Shown here: positions 1-13,400 of the stretch, in pieces | How the letters are laid out: each line of letters opens with the position of its first letter | Numbering within the stretch: the first letter of the stretch is position 1 | Assembly: GCF_014633365.1 (NCBI RefSeq) | Contig: NW_026267104.1 | Coordinates: forward strand, 5,578,587 to 5,642,586 | Direction of reading: 5' to 3' | From: Diospyros lotus | Lineage: Eukaryota > Streptophyta > Magnoliopsida > Ericales > Ebenaceae | Length of the DNA stretch: 64,000 bases | Notes under the pieces: generated by a model | Told to the model about the DNA's origin: nothing | The model's input: only the letters and a program-made list of their open reading frames with translations | Databases searched by the model: none | Program-made: the position numbers and the translations under genes

Positions 1-2966
1 AAGAACTGTAGTTCACAAGACAAGGATGGGTGCCTAATATTCTAAACAAAAAACAATAAAACAAAGAATCTTATGTACTCGAAAATGGGTTGCCATAGTT
101 TTGGCAGGTTGGGGGAGACTGGACCAAACGCAACAACAAAGGGGCGGCTAAGGCTAAGTAAGTTAGCTCTGAGTACATGTTAAAGGGGGAGGGAATGACC
201 CAGAAAAATCATATATAGCCAATATTGCACTAGAACCTCCAATCAGACTACACCAAGGTCCACCAAAACATGGGCAAAAAAGAGGGCGTAAACTGCAAAA
301 CCAGTGAAATTAAGTGTTAGTGCTGTGTTGTTAATAATTATTTGTTTTTTCTAAAACAATGTCTAGGTCAAAGATAATATGGTTTAATTGTAGATCTGTC
401 AGTAAAGTGGCCGTCATAATTTCTTAGTTTCTCACCGAACCTCTTCTTGTTTGTTGGCATTAACAAAAACCCATTAATTTCTCATCAGTTTCCAAAGACT
501 CTGGATAAGTAAATTAGAAACAGAACAAATCAAAAGACGAAAATTAATTACTGGTCAAGTACACTAATGACTGATTAATCAGTGAACCATCTTGTAGGAG
601 AGAGAGAGATTAATCAGTGTTCCATCTTGTAGTAGAGAGAGAGAAGGTTAACGTAGCTAGGTATAGCTAAACCACCTTTACGCCAAGATAAGCGTATAGT
701 CCTAAAAGCATGACGTAACTGGTAAATCTTTCAAGTTTTTTTTGAGAGTGGCAGAGATCAACTTTTGGTGAAAATAAAAATGTCTCATTTAATGGGAACT
801 GATCGTGCGTCTGCTTGACAGTGTAAAAACTTGGGATCGCATTCAATTTACCTGAAAATTGAACTAGGGAGGAAGGCCAATCGCCTTCGGGAGTAGGCGA
901 GTGAAGTCCGGACAGCTGAGTAATAAAAAAAAAAAAGAAGATAAACATATACATTTTGTTGGAGATGGAATAAACAAAAGCCAAGGAAGATTAACGTGGC
1001 GCTGTAGAAACAAAAATCTCCGGCGTGAGTGAGGAACCGTCATTCACATGTTTCAATCTGTCAATCTGAAACATCGATCGATCTATCTATCATCAGTCGT
1101 CATTATCATCATACGAGCCTTTGAAAATCCATGGCGGAATCAGCATGCACCAATAAACATCAACTTATCGTCTGATAAAAAATCTAGTACTCATCAGGCT
1201 TTCTCGTACAATTATTGGCCAACTGCTTCCTCTCCATTATTTCTGTTTTTTCATTCACTTCAGCGGTGGGGGCTCAATGCATGATCTTCTCATCAGTGCC
1301 CGCTTTATACAGCTGCTCTAATTTATAAGCTTTCCCACTGTGATAAAAATGGCAGATCCCTTCCCACTTCAACTTGCTTGCTTCTGTCTTTATGCTTGTG
1401 CATGCATATAATATCTTCAAGCATTATGATTCATATATGAATCTCTATGGTTGGCCAGAAGGTGAGTTTTGAGTGTGGTGCCATATAAACAAGAGATCAA
1501 GTGATCAACTTCATTTAATCAAGATTAGGTTTTTTAATGATCAGCTTAATTTGGTAGGTTGATTTAATTAAAAGGGGTTCCAAAAACGTCGTAAAAAAGC
1601 ATAATATTATGTTGAATCCTAAGAATAAAGATAGTCTTAACTCGTCTTGCGCATGCCGCCAACTCATGAAACACTTCATTACCCAGCTGCCTGTGAACAT
1701 GGACTGCACTCCAGCTCAAAAACTAATCCAAGACACACTGAATATCACATATATATTAGTGGAGCCAATGACCAATATATATAAGAACAATAGCCACAGT
1801 AGAAGCATTTTTCCTTCAAAATTGTCAAAATAAATAGAATAATTGATGTTTGAGAAAACATAGTATTGTCTCCACACTGTCTACAAGTTCAATCGAAAAT
1901 TAGAAATTATCCTAAACTTCTATTAAATTATCAATGATTTTTTGAGTTTGATATATGTATGTATCAATATTGGAGTAAGGACCACAAGGCCGCGTTTGGA
2001 CCCGCCAATGTCAAGGACCACATTCGCCCTTGGTCTTTAGCCAAAGATATATTGAATGAGAACATGTGGTTGCATTGTTTTGTCTTGCTTGAGTTCTACC
2101 AAATATTCACTTGAAGCCCATTTTAGGACAAAACAAGTAACAAATGCTTAAATCCTTCCCTTGTTGTCAAGCAAACAAATGCCAAAAGCTATGTGGGGAC
2201 ACTAATTTTATCTTCCCAAACATTCCTCAAAAACTAACCACGTATCGTCTTATCCAATATTTTAAGTAATAAAATTGTCATACAAAATAACATTTGCATG
2301 ACTCTTATAATATTTCTATATTAACAAGTTAAGATATTTTTTTTAACTATTTTATAATTATAAAAAGTGTTACTGTCTCGTCATTTTTAATTTTTTTTAA
2401 AAATTAACAAAGTTATATAACTATCTCTTTGGATTGTTTCTTTGAGATTATGATAAGGCAAGATCCCGTTTGATCTCGTACACTGCCCACAGCGACCAAT
2501 AATAATAAAAGTGGACCATAAAATGCTTGTCGTCACATGAGATGCCACACTTGCTTTTGTACATTGCAACACTTGCGGGCCGGCCATGCCCACAATGTGC
2601 AGCTGCTTCCCTTCCCATTCCCACAGCCGGCATCCGTAACCATACATATCCACCTCTCCACGCAGTGTGTCTTCTTCTATATATACGTGGTTATATCGAT
2701 CGTTCTTAACATTTACTGAATTGCACGACTAATAATAATTTTAATATTATTTTAAACATGGATATATTAAATATTTATTGTAGTACTGATTCCAATCAAC
2801 ACTCATTCACTCACAAAATTAGCAAATTAATGTGCTTAACAAACTGAGAAATTAATCGTAGATCAGCTTTCTTAATTTTAGTGTCCACATTTATACAGTA
2901 AGCAAGACAAAAATTATTATCTTTGTAAAAGAATTCACATTTATCAAAAACTCATAAAAGTGAGAG

Positions 2967-2982
2967 ATATATATATATATAT

Positions 2983-3013
<31 letters not shown>
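2967..3013. repeat. Compound (AT)n-(AG)n microsatellite
   Basis: About nine AT units run directly into about thirteen AG units. Simple sequence repeat seen directly in the sequence. Confidence 0.95.
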
Positions 3014-5400
3014 CGGTGCGTTATGGATACTGAGTTGGCAGATAAAACAGCAGACAAAGGAGAACATTCAAGAGGGGGTATAATTAATGAGTTGATGAAT
3101 TGCTTTACAAGTGGTAGAGATTAGCCAACTTTATTTTATTTATTAGGGCATGCGTGTGCATTTGAATTGTCGACACTAAATTCATCACGTGAAAGCTTAG
3201 AGACGGCTCTTCTGTCAATGCAACAGCCAATTTTGTTACACACACATATATTTGATTCTTAATCTTTTAAGTAAATGAATTTTATTTATTTTAATCTTAA
3301 TAAACTTCTCATCTTCACCTACATTTTTGCTAAAGATCTGTTATATTCCTTTTAATTGAAAAAATTAAAAAAAGGAGGAAGAAGAAGGGTTAAAAGTTGC
3401 TTCTAATTATCCTAAAATCATGAGATTTTATTTTGAACAGAAAAAGAAGTCTCTCTCTCTCTCTCACTCTGCTTGTCGCATGCAATCAACTGATGAATAA
3501 ATTAACATTGAAGAGATAACAATAATTGACCAGCAAGAAGGAAGGGAAATGGGTAATTCCTTGGAAATTCCCTGAGCACCCCCCAAATTAAGAAAAATGC
3601 TAAACATGCCCAATCATACTGTCTGTCTATGCAACAAATTTTGAATGTTTATTTGGTTGTTACTGTAAATAACTTTATATGTTTTTTTTTTAAAAGGTAT
3701 TTAAGTTGGGACTGTTCCATTTGTAAACTATTCCACAACACCGCAAAGATACACTAAACAATATTTTAATTATTATTATGTTGATTTTGGGCTACTAAGA
3801 ATTGCTAATTATCCAAGGTACACGTGTTTGGAGAACTTGGCATACAAATGGCTATGTTAACAAACAAATCATCATCATCTTTGAACACATAGATTTGCTG
3901 GCCATATATGATAGCAAAAGCAAAATTGTAGCTAATTAGTCACATTCGTTATGTTAATCGGTGCACGAAATAATAACAGGTAGCAAAGAATTTAAGTGCC
4001 AAAATAGACTGCCAATGCTCTTCCCATTAGAGGGCAACATTTGCTCAGATTCCTGGCCTTTGTGATCAGGCAATCCTTCTAAATTCAGGTAATCAAACTA
4101 AGCTAAGGACCACAGCTTCACCAAGTTACAGAAAGGACCACCCCCTTATTGAGGACCACACCACCCCATTGGCCATTCACCCATCACGAGATGGCCTGCC
4201 TTTCTTGTTTGGGATGATTTTGAATGATCACGAGAATTTTGTTTCTCTTTATAAGGAAAGATCTAGTCCATGAAATTTTTTAAAAAAATTGAGTTAATTT
4301 TAATAATAAAAAATATCTTTTCATATAATTGAGTATTAAGATGCGACGCGTTATTATCACTTATATGTAAAACTTGGATATAAATACGACACGTTATCAT
4401 TGATTATATTTTTTGTTTTATCAATCTTCTTAAGAGTCAAATTGAGTGACTAATAATTTTTTTTTTAAATTATTCATGAGAGCCACACCACTACCCTTTT
4501 AAATATGCACTAGATAAATTGTTTAGATACAAAGAACAATTCATAAATTATGTATAAATATAAGATAAAGATTTGTAAAGGACGTTCGATCTCTTGGTGG
4601 GCTTGTTAAGATGGGATTGATGTTCTCCAACATTCATGATCAAAGATGAAGATAAGATTTTTCAAGGGTTGGATTTCACCTTTCTCTCTCTTCACAACTT
4701 TCTTGACTCAACTCAGCTCAACTTTTCCTCTATGGTTGCTCTGAGAATGGAGAACCCTTGCTTTCAAAATGATATAGTAATATATAGAAAGAGAGGAGGG
4801 ATGGCCATCAACTGTCTTTTAACTCCAACTGTCTTTTAACTCCAAAGTCACTTTGACTTTGCTCCCAAATTGTGGGATGTCTCATGGGCATCATGAGCAG
4901 GCCCTACCAAATAGCAACTCCATTGCCAAGCCATGCTAGACGATGCTAACTTTTTATAACTTCAAGTTTTATGTAATTTTTAAATGTTGATATATAGATA
5001 AATAGATATATTATGGCAAGATAATTGAAAGATTATAAAGAAATACAAAAGGGAGCATCTTTATGATATGTTATGGGGCCTGTTGTTGTCCCCACATTCA
5101 CTAGCCCATCTTCCATGAAATAAATGACAATTTTCTGCGCTGGATTGGCTGCCAACCTACTTGGCCATATCACAAATACAGAGAAGATAACATGCATGGT
5201 GTTGGACAAAATATCCACTTACATTCAATACTCTCTCTCTCTCTCTCTCTAAATGTAAACATGTATAAACAATGCAAATTTATGTGTAATCTTTATTGGG
5301 CCATTTAATAGCAGCCTCTGTTGTGCAGGGAATTTCCTCACATATCAAGATCACAATCCATCAACAATATGGTCGGTGGATATCAACAATATTGAGAGGG

Positions 5401-5422
5401 AGAGAGAGAGAGAGAGAGAGAG
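5401..5422. repeat. (AG)n microsatellite
   Basis: Eleven AG units. CT runs lie nearby at 5229-5250 and 5539-5556, so the region 0.7-1 kb upstream of the channel start codon is rich in GA/CT repeats, which are common near plant promoters. Confidence 0.9.
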
Positions 5423-6220
5423 CTGGGATATATGGCAGGAAGGCATTATAGACTTATGGTTCTCATTGAGTTTCATAAGCAGCCAAAGTTCGGCGTTTCC
5501 TAAGAGCAGAAAGTTGAAATTCAGCTTTTGTAGAAGGCTCTCTCTCTCTCTCTCCCCCATCAACTCCTCTAGAGAAGCCTCTATTGGTTCGGGTGGCATC
5601 CACGATACAAAGAGGCTTTCTTCCCCAGCTTTCCTACTTGGCTGCAACTTCCAACTTTCACTCACATCTTTCCACCCAATGAATTTTTCACTCGAATCTT
5701 GTCCTTTGAAACCCCTGAATGTATGTGTCTCACACCCCCACATTTACTGATAATGAAGCTTCCACCATTGCCACCAACACCACTTCCATTTCCTTTAAAA
5801 CTGTCTCTCTGTCTCTGTGTCTGTCTCTGGGGAGCTCGTATATCTGCATCTGCATTACAGAGAACCTCATGTCTGCCACTCCGATACCCGTCTCATCTAT
5901 CTTCCAATCCAACACCTATCCCATTTGTATTTCATACCTTTTCTGTTCAAACAAAACCAAGAGTTCTCTTTTTCACCTTTTTCCCTTTCCATCTATCTCT
6001 ATCCTTAATGATGCACTAGTTGCATAATCCTTTTTAACACGTCAAAGCATATGATAAAGGGCGCCATTTGTATCAAGAGAAAGCTAGAAAAGGTGAAGAG
6101 CCTTCACCTGCATCATCAACCACCGGCTCTGCTATTTATAAGCTCTTTTCCGACTGGCTCAACTCCATGAAAGTTTTAACAGACTCTACTGTGGTCTTTC
6201 AAGCAATTCAGACCCACATA

Positions 6221-9200
6221 ATGTCGTTTTCCTATGCAAGAAACTGCCTGCAGCGCTTCTGCGTGGACGAGTTCCATAGGAATACAAGTAGCCCTGGTGG
6301 CTTCTTCTCTAGTGATCTCCTCCTGCCATCCCTCGGGGCTAGAATCAACCAAGCAACCAAACTTAGAAGATACATAATCTCCCCATTCAGTCCTCGTTAT
6401 AGGTGAAGGCCTCTTAAATCTTCCTGCTCCCGCAGCTGTTTGGTACAAAACTGCTTCTCCCATTCTCATTATGATTCCCTGTTCTTCATTGCAGGGCCTG
6501 GGAAATGTTCTTGGTTGTTCTGGTCATTTACTCAGCCTGGATCTGCCCCTTTGAGTTTGCATTTCTGACCTACAAGCAAGACGTGCTTTTCATATTTGAC
6601 AACATTGTCAATGGCTTCTTTGCCATTGACATCATTCTTACCTTCTTTGTGGCATATCTTGATAGCCAATCTTATCTTCTCATTGATGATCCGAAGAGAA
6701 TTGCAGTCAGGTCCACAGCATTTGGACATAACTGTTGAGATTCAGCAGACTGTTCTATTTCTTTCCAGGGGAACAAATTTGACTTAAATCTTTCTTTGAT
6801 TCTTCCCACTTGCAGGTACATATCAACCTGGTTTATTTTTGACATCTGCTCAACAGCGCCATTTCAGCCTCTCGGCGTTCTGTTCAAAGAGCACAATGAT
6901 GGGCTTGGCTTTAAAATACTCAATATGCTCAGACTTTGGCGTCTCAGGAGAGTCAGCTCCCTATTTGCAAGGTCCACCCCAAACACTAATTCTGGTTTTC
7001 CAAATAATGAATGATTACAATGCAAGTAGCAGCATACTGACACCAGTTTACTTTCCTGCAGACTGGAGAAGGACATTCGCTTCAACTATTTCTGGACACG
7101 GTGCACAAAACTCATCTCTGTAAGATCCCAAACATCTCATCAGATAGCTCCATATTAATAAAATGTTGCATATTGCCAAACTGAGAATCTCCATTTCTTT
7201 TCCTTTCTCTTTCAGGTTACGTTGTTTGCAGTACACTGTGCTGGATGCTTTAACTACTGGATTGCAGATAGATATCCAGATCCAAAGAAGACATGGATTG
7301 GTGCAGTCAACCCAAATTTCAAAGAGGAAAGCCTTTGGGACAGATATGTAACTGCAATTTACTGGTCTATCACAACACTAACCACTACTGGTTACGGGGA
7401 TTTGCATGCTGAGAATCCAAGGGAGATGCTGTTTGATATCTTTTACATGCTATTCAACTTGGGGTTAACATCTTACCTCATTGGCAACATGACGAATCTC
7501 GTAGTTCACTGGACCAGCCGCACAAGAAACTTCGTATGTTCCTCTCTCCTAAGAGGTTTTTGCTGCTTCCAAACTGTTTTTTCATCTGTTTAAGAGGAGA
7601 AGACTACAAACTCCCAACAGAGAAAGCTAGAAAACTTGTTGAGTAAAATGACTTGTAGTATACATGCATGAGTGCACGGATTCTCTCTACTATCCATTTA
7701 CTTTTATATTGAAAACTTCCAAAAACACCACCAGCCTTTCTAAAGAGACTAACAGAATACGCTTATGCATGATATATTACTGGAACTGCTAGGGTAAATA
7801 TTCCTTTCCAAACCAGTTGCTAATTTTGTAACTTTTTTTCTCTACATGGCATGTTTCCTCAAAACTTGTCTGTCATGTTGTTAAAAGAAACTAGCTTTGG
7901 TGCTGTAGAGAGATGCCATCAGAGCTGCTTCAGAATTTGCAACACGAAACCAGTTGCCTGCTCGCATACAGGACCAGATTTTGTCTCACATATGCCTCAA
8001 GTTCAAAACAGAAGGATTGAAACAGCATGAGAACTTGAAGGGTCTGCCAAAAGCCATTCGTTCAAGTATTTCTCATTTCCTGTTCTTCCCCATCATTCAA
8101 AAAGTCTCTCTTTTCCATGGCGTCTCTCATGATTTCCTTTTCCAATTGGTACTCATCTTCTTCTCTATTGTAGAGCTTGCGTTGAGATTCCTATCCTAAT
8201 TTTGCTTACAAAGAAAAAAGGATATACATTGTGTTTTCAAGATACTTACAATGCTTTCTTATGCAAAAGGCTCCTGAAATGGAAGCAGAGTATTACCCAC
8301 CAAAGGAAGACGTTATTCTACAGAATGAAGCTCCAACAGATCTTTACATACTGGTCTCAGGAGCAGTGGTGTGTGAGCTTGACATTCTTTCTCATATAGT
8401 ATTTGCAAATCCTTGACAATATTTATGCCTGACATCTCTGGATTTGGATCATGATGGCAGGATTTGATTGCACACATTGATGAGCATGATCAAGTATGTA
8501 ACTTGTGCAATACTGGACTATTGTATTTACAGAGGAAGAACAGGGCCAACCTAATTTCAGGTTCATTCTGCACTGTGCAGGTTATTGGAAAGGTCATGGC
8601 AGGGGATATGTTTGGAGAAATAGGGGTTCTCTGTTATAGGACACAGCCATTTACAGTTCGAACAACTGAGATTTCTCAAATACTACGGCTAAACAAGACA
8701 GCCTTGATGAACATTATTCAAGCAAATGCAGAAGATGGTGAAATTATTATGAACAATCTTTTCAAGGTATAAACAAGATCAAATTTCCTATCTGAGTAAA
8801 AAGGAAAAACTTTGTCTTATTTCAGCATTCAATTAGAGGCACAGTAAGAAAGTATGATTCTGTTCTTATTATTATAGAAACTGAAAGGGAATCAAGGATT
8901 TGGCTTTGTGAATCAACATACAACTCCAGATTTGAACCAGGGTCAGTGGCTTGACAGAGGAGCAGAAAGAGAAAGCTATCCTCACACAGTAGGTCAACAG
9001 CCTCCTAATGGAGATCCACTGATACAAGATATGAAGGCTATGGGCTTCCTTACTTCAGGTGACACAAGGAAGAATGAAACAGGAGAAATGCACAATTTTA
9101 CTGGACAAGATGTAAAAAATTCATCAGTTGATGGTGGCCAAACAGCTCTTCATGTTGCTGTTCGTAAGGGGCATCTTGATATGGTAAGAATGCTACTGGA

Positions 9201-9925
9201 AGGGGGAGCAAATGTAAACAAACCAGATTCCAGAGGGTGGACCCCAAAAGCTCTAGCTGAACAGCAAGGAAACAAAAACATATATGACCCTTTACGTAGT
9301 TATGAAAATAGATGGACGTTAGATGAACATAAAATAGAACTTTTCAGGCCAGAAACAGGTTGCTACACCAGGAATGGTCAGTTCAAACCAACAAGAATCT
9401 GCAGCCCCAGTTGTTCTAACTCTCAGTCAGGGAAAGAACCAACAACCTTCAACTCGGGCTATTCTTGTAGACCAACCACCAGAGATGTTGACAAATTGAC
9501 TAAGAGAGTCACCATTCACATGAAGTTCCACAAGAAGAATAAATCACAAAAGCAGCTAGTGAAGCTAATTATCCTACCTGATTCCCTAGAAGAGCTATTC
9601 AAGATTGCTGGTAAGCTTGGTTTGACCTCAAAGAGTACTTTGATGATAAACCTGAAATTTAACAATGATTATTTATCAGTTGAAGGATTCAAACATACAT
9701 GAAGAGGGAACAATTTTAACAATTAGACATAATGATTAACAATGATGTTCTAATAAACAGGCATGTTTTCTTTCTTCATGCTTTACCTGTTTGTCATCTG
9801 CACCTTGTGGAACTGCAGGTGAAAAACTTGGAGGCTACAATCTTACAAAAGTCGTAAATGCAGACAATGCAGAAATAGATGACTTAAGTGTTGTCCGAGA
9901 TGGGGACCATCTGTTTCTTCTTTAA
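6221..9925 (+). CDS. KAT1-like: KAT-type Shaker inward-rectifying K+ channel with ankyrin repeat (11 exons, 775 aa)
   Basis: Voltage-gated plasma-membrane K+ uptake channel; the Arabidopsis group II members act mainly in guard cells. Exons: 6221-6402, 6495-6710, 6816-6971, 7062-7119, 7216-7533, 7909-8148, 8270-8368, 8461-8493, 8581-8766, 8878-9610, 9819-9925. All borders are GT-AG and all phases close (2328 nt). Visible parts: the N-terminal family motif [10 protein letters not shown]1 just after residue 60; an Arg-rich S4 (RLWRLRR) near 172-178; the K+ selectivity filter TTTGYGD with GYGD at 263-266; the C-linker motif QLPARIQDQ; a cyclic-nucleotide-binding-like domain about 390-495; one clear ankyrin repeat about 582-632; and a C-terminal KHA domain about 700-775. 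The start at 6221 was chosen because the family begins MSxSxxRN at this point; an in-frame ATG at 6068 would add 51 unrelated residues. The ankyrin repeat is the main difference from Arabidopsis KAT1. Confidence 0.93.
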
Positions 9926-10469
9926 AATGAATGTGAAAGTGCAGAATGCACTGGAAATAATGAATATTAGAAAGCAATATTGTACACATGCAAACGTATT
10001 TAGCTTGATGGCAATTTGTATTAACATAACCACCAAAAAGAAAATAAAAAACTAGAGGAATCAATCCAATTTTTTTCCCAAAAGCAATTGATAATACAGG
10101 AAAACTCAACTAAAAAAAGTCAAAGTGCATTTAGTTGCCTTCAACCCATTACACAATGGGAAGAATGTCGTACAAATAAGTTGCAAAATTGGCATGATCT
10201 TATGGCTTACAGACAAAGAACCTCAAAGTATATTTTTCCCTCTCGGGTTTCTCAGCAGGATAGAGGGATGCAGTCCACAATGAATTTGCTTGCACAAGAA
10301 AACAACTAAGTTCAGCTGCCTGTAATACTTGTCAATTTCATGGCCAGACTTCCACTGCTTCTGGATGTAACAGAAACAAAGGTGTACACTTTTTCACTCT
10401 CAATTTCAAACTGTGTCCGCAAAGAAGTGACACACCACATGTTATACAAATCCTTACTGCAGTCAGGTA
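9926..10469. other. Short intergenic region between convergent genes
   Basis: 544 bp between the stop codons of the K+ channel (+) and the mannosidase (-). It must hold both 3' UTRs and poly(A) signals. No further gene is visible. Confidence 0.7.
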
Positions 10470-13400
10470 TCACTCCCTCGTAGTTCTTTTAATAGGAAAA
10501 GGATGAGCTTCTGTGTTAAAAACAAACTCATCCAAAGGAAGAACGGTGTTGTCTCCAAACAGTAAGTACAGATACTTCAATGTTTCACCCAAGAAAAAGG
10601 TCTCCATCTTGTCTCTTCTATGAGGTGGAAGCACAGTTACATCATCTAGGGAAGAGTAACCTCCGGAATCAACCTTTGTATACTGTTCAAAAGCCTTAAA
10701 TATCTGCCAACCCCATTCACGATATCTGCATAAAAGGTTAAAACAGATTGAAATGCTAGAAAACTAAGACAAGAAATGAAACTTGAATTTACAGTTCAGG
10801 AAATATAACACAGAAAAGCCCCTGTTGCATACTTTGGATCCTCAGTAATGCGATACAAGATGAATAAGGACTCCACAGTTTCAGGACGCAAAAGGTTGTG
10901 ACGATCAGCATATTTGATAATTATGTCATGTACATATTTTGAACTTTTGTTGCCACCATCAGGACCTCCTTCAGAACTACCCTGCATAAAGAAGATCCTA
11001 ATATGAAATCTCCATTCACTAGTACAAATGGCAGGAGAAGAAAATTGTTTGAACTAGGAACAATAAACAAGAAATACATAAATATGGCACAGTGAAAGCT
11101 GATGTTATAAGATAGTTCAAATACAAAACCATTGCATGGTTAAAAAAGACAATAGGGCATAGCTGAGCAGAAGGGTGACTCACCTCAATATTGAAGTAAG
11201 CAATTTCTGGAGAAAGACCAGTAGAAGTTACTGAATACATCTCAAAGCATGTCTTAGCTAGATCTTCTGCAAGCTTCAGATTTTCCAGGTCTTCAAATGT
11301 GAGTTTGTTGGCTCTCATAGCTTTTTCCTTTGTAATGCCTTTGGTGGCACCTAGGGCCAGAGTTCCAGGAAGGAAACAAACCTGAATGGGAAAGCAAATT
11401 CCTTCTATATCAAGGGATCCAAATCAGTGTACAGGATTCAAAGAGTGCAACAACCAGCTAGTTAACCCATTCAAATGGATGATTTCTTTTACTGACAGCT
11501 TCAAAAATCAAAGCCAATTCTGCTTGTATTTCATGCAAATATAATTATGGTTTACATAAGCTACACAAATAGAAAGGAAAATGACTCTCCAGCATGTGAA
11601 CTTCTTCCTGAGATTTCTCAGCAGGATGGCAATAAAAAAATCAGAATTGACTTCTAGCTTAACTTGGAAAATTCCTGAAACGTATACTTCTAAATTTTAA
11701 GTTACAAGAAAATCTGGTGGATGCATCACAGGAACAAAGGAATCATTTCCTTCAACATCTGTAACATAATGGTATTTTGATAAGAATATAAAGAAATTCT
11801 TGAATTGCAGAACAAAAAAGGCCAGTTCAATAATAAAATAAAGAAATTGTTGAATTTTTTAGAAAGAGCAATATTAGCGTGTGTTTGATAGCATGGAAAT
11901 TCCATGGAAAATGTTACATCCAAGGAATTGAATTCCATTTTTGCTGTTTGACACACTGCATTTTCCATGGAATTGAGTTCCATGGTACAACCCTTTAAAG
12001 CATGTTTTGGCCTATTTTCCATGGAAATTTGATTCTAAGGGGGTGGTGCTTTTTGTTTTCCATGGAAGTTGGAAAATGTTTTCTCTTCCAACTACATGCA
12101 ATCAAACACACCCTTAGTGTAACACCACAGGTCCTCATTCAAAAGGGCCTTCCAAGTAGACTACTGATGCAAGACTGAGTTGTGACGAACTCCTATCCTT
12201 TCAATCCTTGACATCCCCACCATGCTAGAAACTCCATATCTCAACCTAACCGAAAGTTAGTCTCAGAACAGTTCTCCTAGCCCACACCCACACAATAGCT
12301 CCTAGGTTGGCTATGATATTGCTTGTGACACCACATGTCCTTAACCAAAAGTTCTAGCTGAAAGTGACTTATGAGTTTATGGGACCAAGAATACTCAAGA
12401 CCTCCTTAAGGGACTACTGATATGGAATTTGAGTCATGACATACTCCCCTCCTTTTAATACTTGGTATCCTCACCAGGCCAAAAACTCCATATCAATCAA
12501 TCTGACCCAAATCAGATGTGGAACACTTTCTTGGTGTACCATGTACCACATAGTAGTGGTCCTCGGTTAACTTTGATACTACATGTAACATCACAGGTCC
12601 TCACTCAAAAGTGCTAGCTGAAGATAATTTATGGGGTTCATGGGACCAAGTTTTATACCTAGGACTTCCTAGTAGACTACAAATGTGGGATTGGGTTGTG
12701 ACAAATAGTTCCCCTCTTGCTTATATAAATACAAACCAGATTGTAATGGGCTTACTCAAGGGTCATGGTGGTCCCATTTAGCAGGCAGGTCTATCAACAT
12801 TACACACATGGGTGCAAGAAAAAGGGAGCAACTTAGTTTTCAGTTTTTTATGGCAGATCCTTTTATTAGTTTCAGTTTTTTATGTCAGTTTCACTTTCCT
12901 ATGTAATCTCCATGTGCAGCTATAATCATGGAAGCAGTTCTTGATAGGTGGTTATATGGTTTTAGTTTTTGAATTCAGTTGTACTTAAAAAGAAGGGGAA
13001 GTTAATGGAAGTATGAAGCAGAAATTCCTTCAAGGTTAAGTTCCTTAAGCTCAGAGATTGAAGAGTTCTCTCCAATGAGCTCTTGATTGCAATTAACTGA
13101 AAAGAGAAAAATAGGTCATAAGGGTAGGAAAACACAAAAACACAATCTTTGAACTAATCCTTTCCTTGAAGTTCAAGTACATTGCCCTATAGCTTGACCA
13201 CAAACTCGGACTGTAACATACATTGTCATTATTTGTAGAAGCTTCTAGCTAGAATGATTCAGAAAAGTTTATAACAAGTTGAGGAAAAGCTCAATTTAGT
13301 AAAGAAAACACTAATAGTTGAAAACAACAATAACAGCAACAACATGAATTTATGAGACCTAATGTCTAATGTGTATGAATAGAACTTTGTTCCACACATA

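Larger units (their letters stand above)
1..6220. other. Intergenic and promoter region upstream of the K+ channel gene
   Basis: No supported gene. The open frames here are short, have no recognisable domains and no plausible exon partners. The DNA is AT-rich, with several microsatellites (2967-3013, 5229-5250, 5401-5422, 5539-5556). The last few hundred bases before 6221 are pyrimidine-rich, typical of a plant core promoter or 5' leader, and presumably belong to the KAT-type channel gene. I could not assign a transcription start. Confidence 0.6.

Noticed and set aside
5351..6027. Several overlapping open frames just upstream of the K+ channel
   Set aside because: They are driven by CT/GA repeats and lack any family signature; this is most likely promoter and 5' leader.
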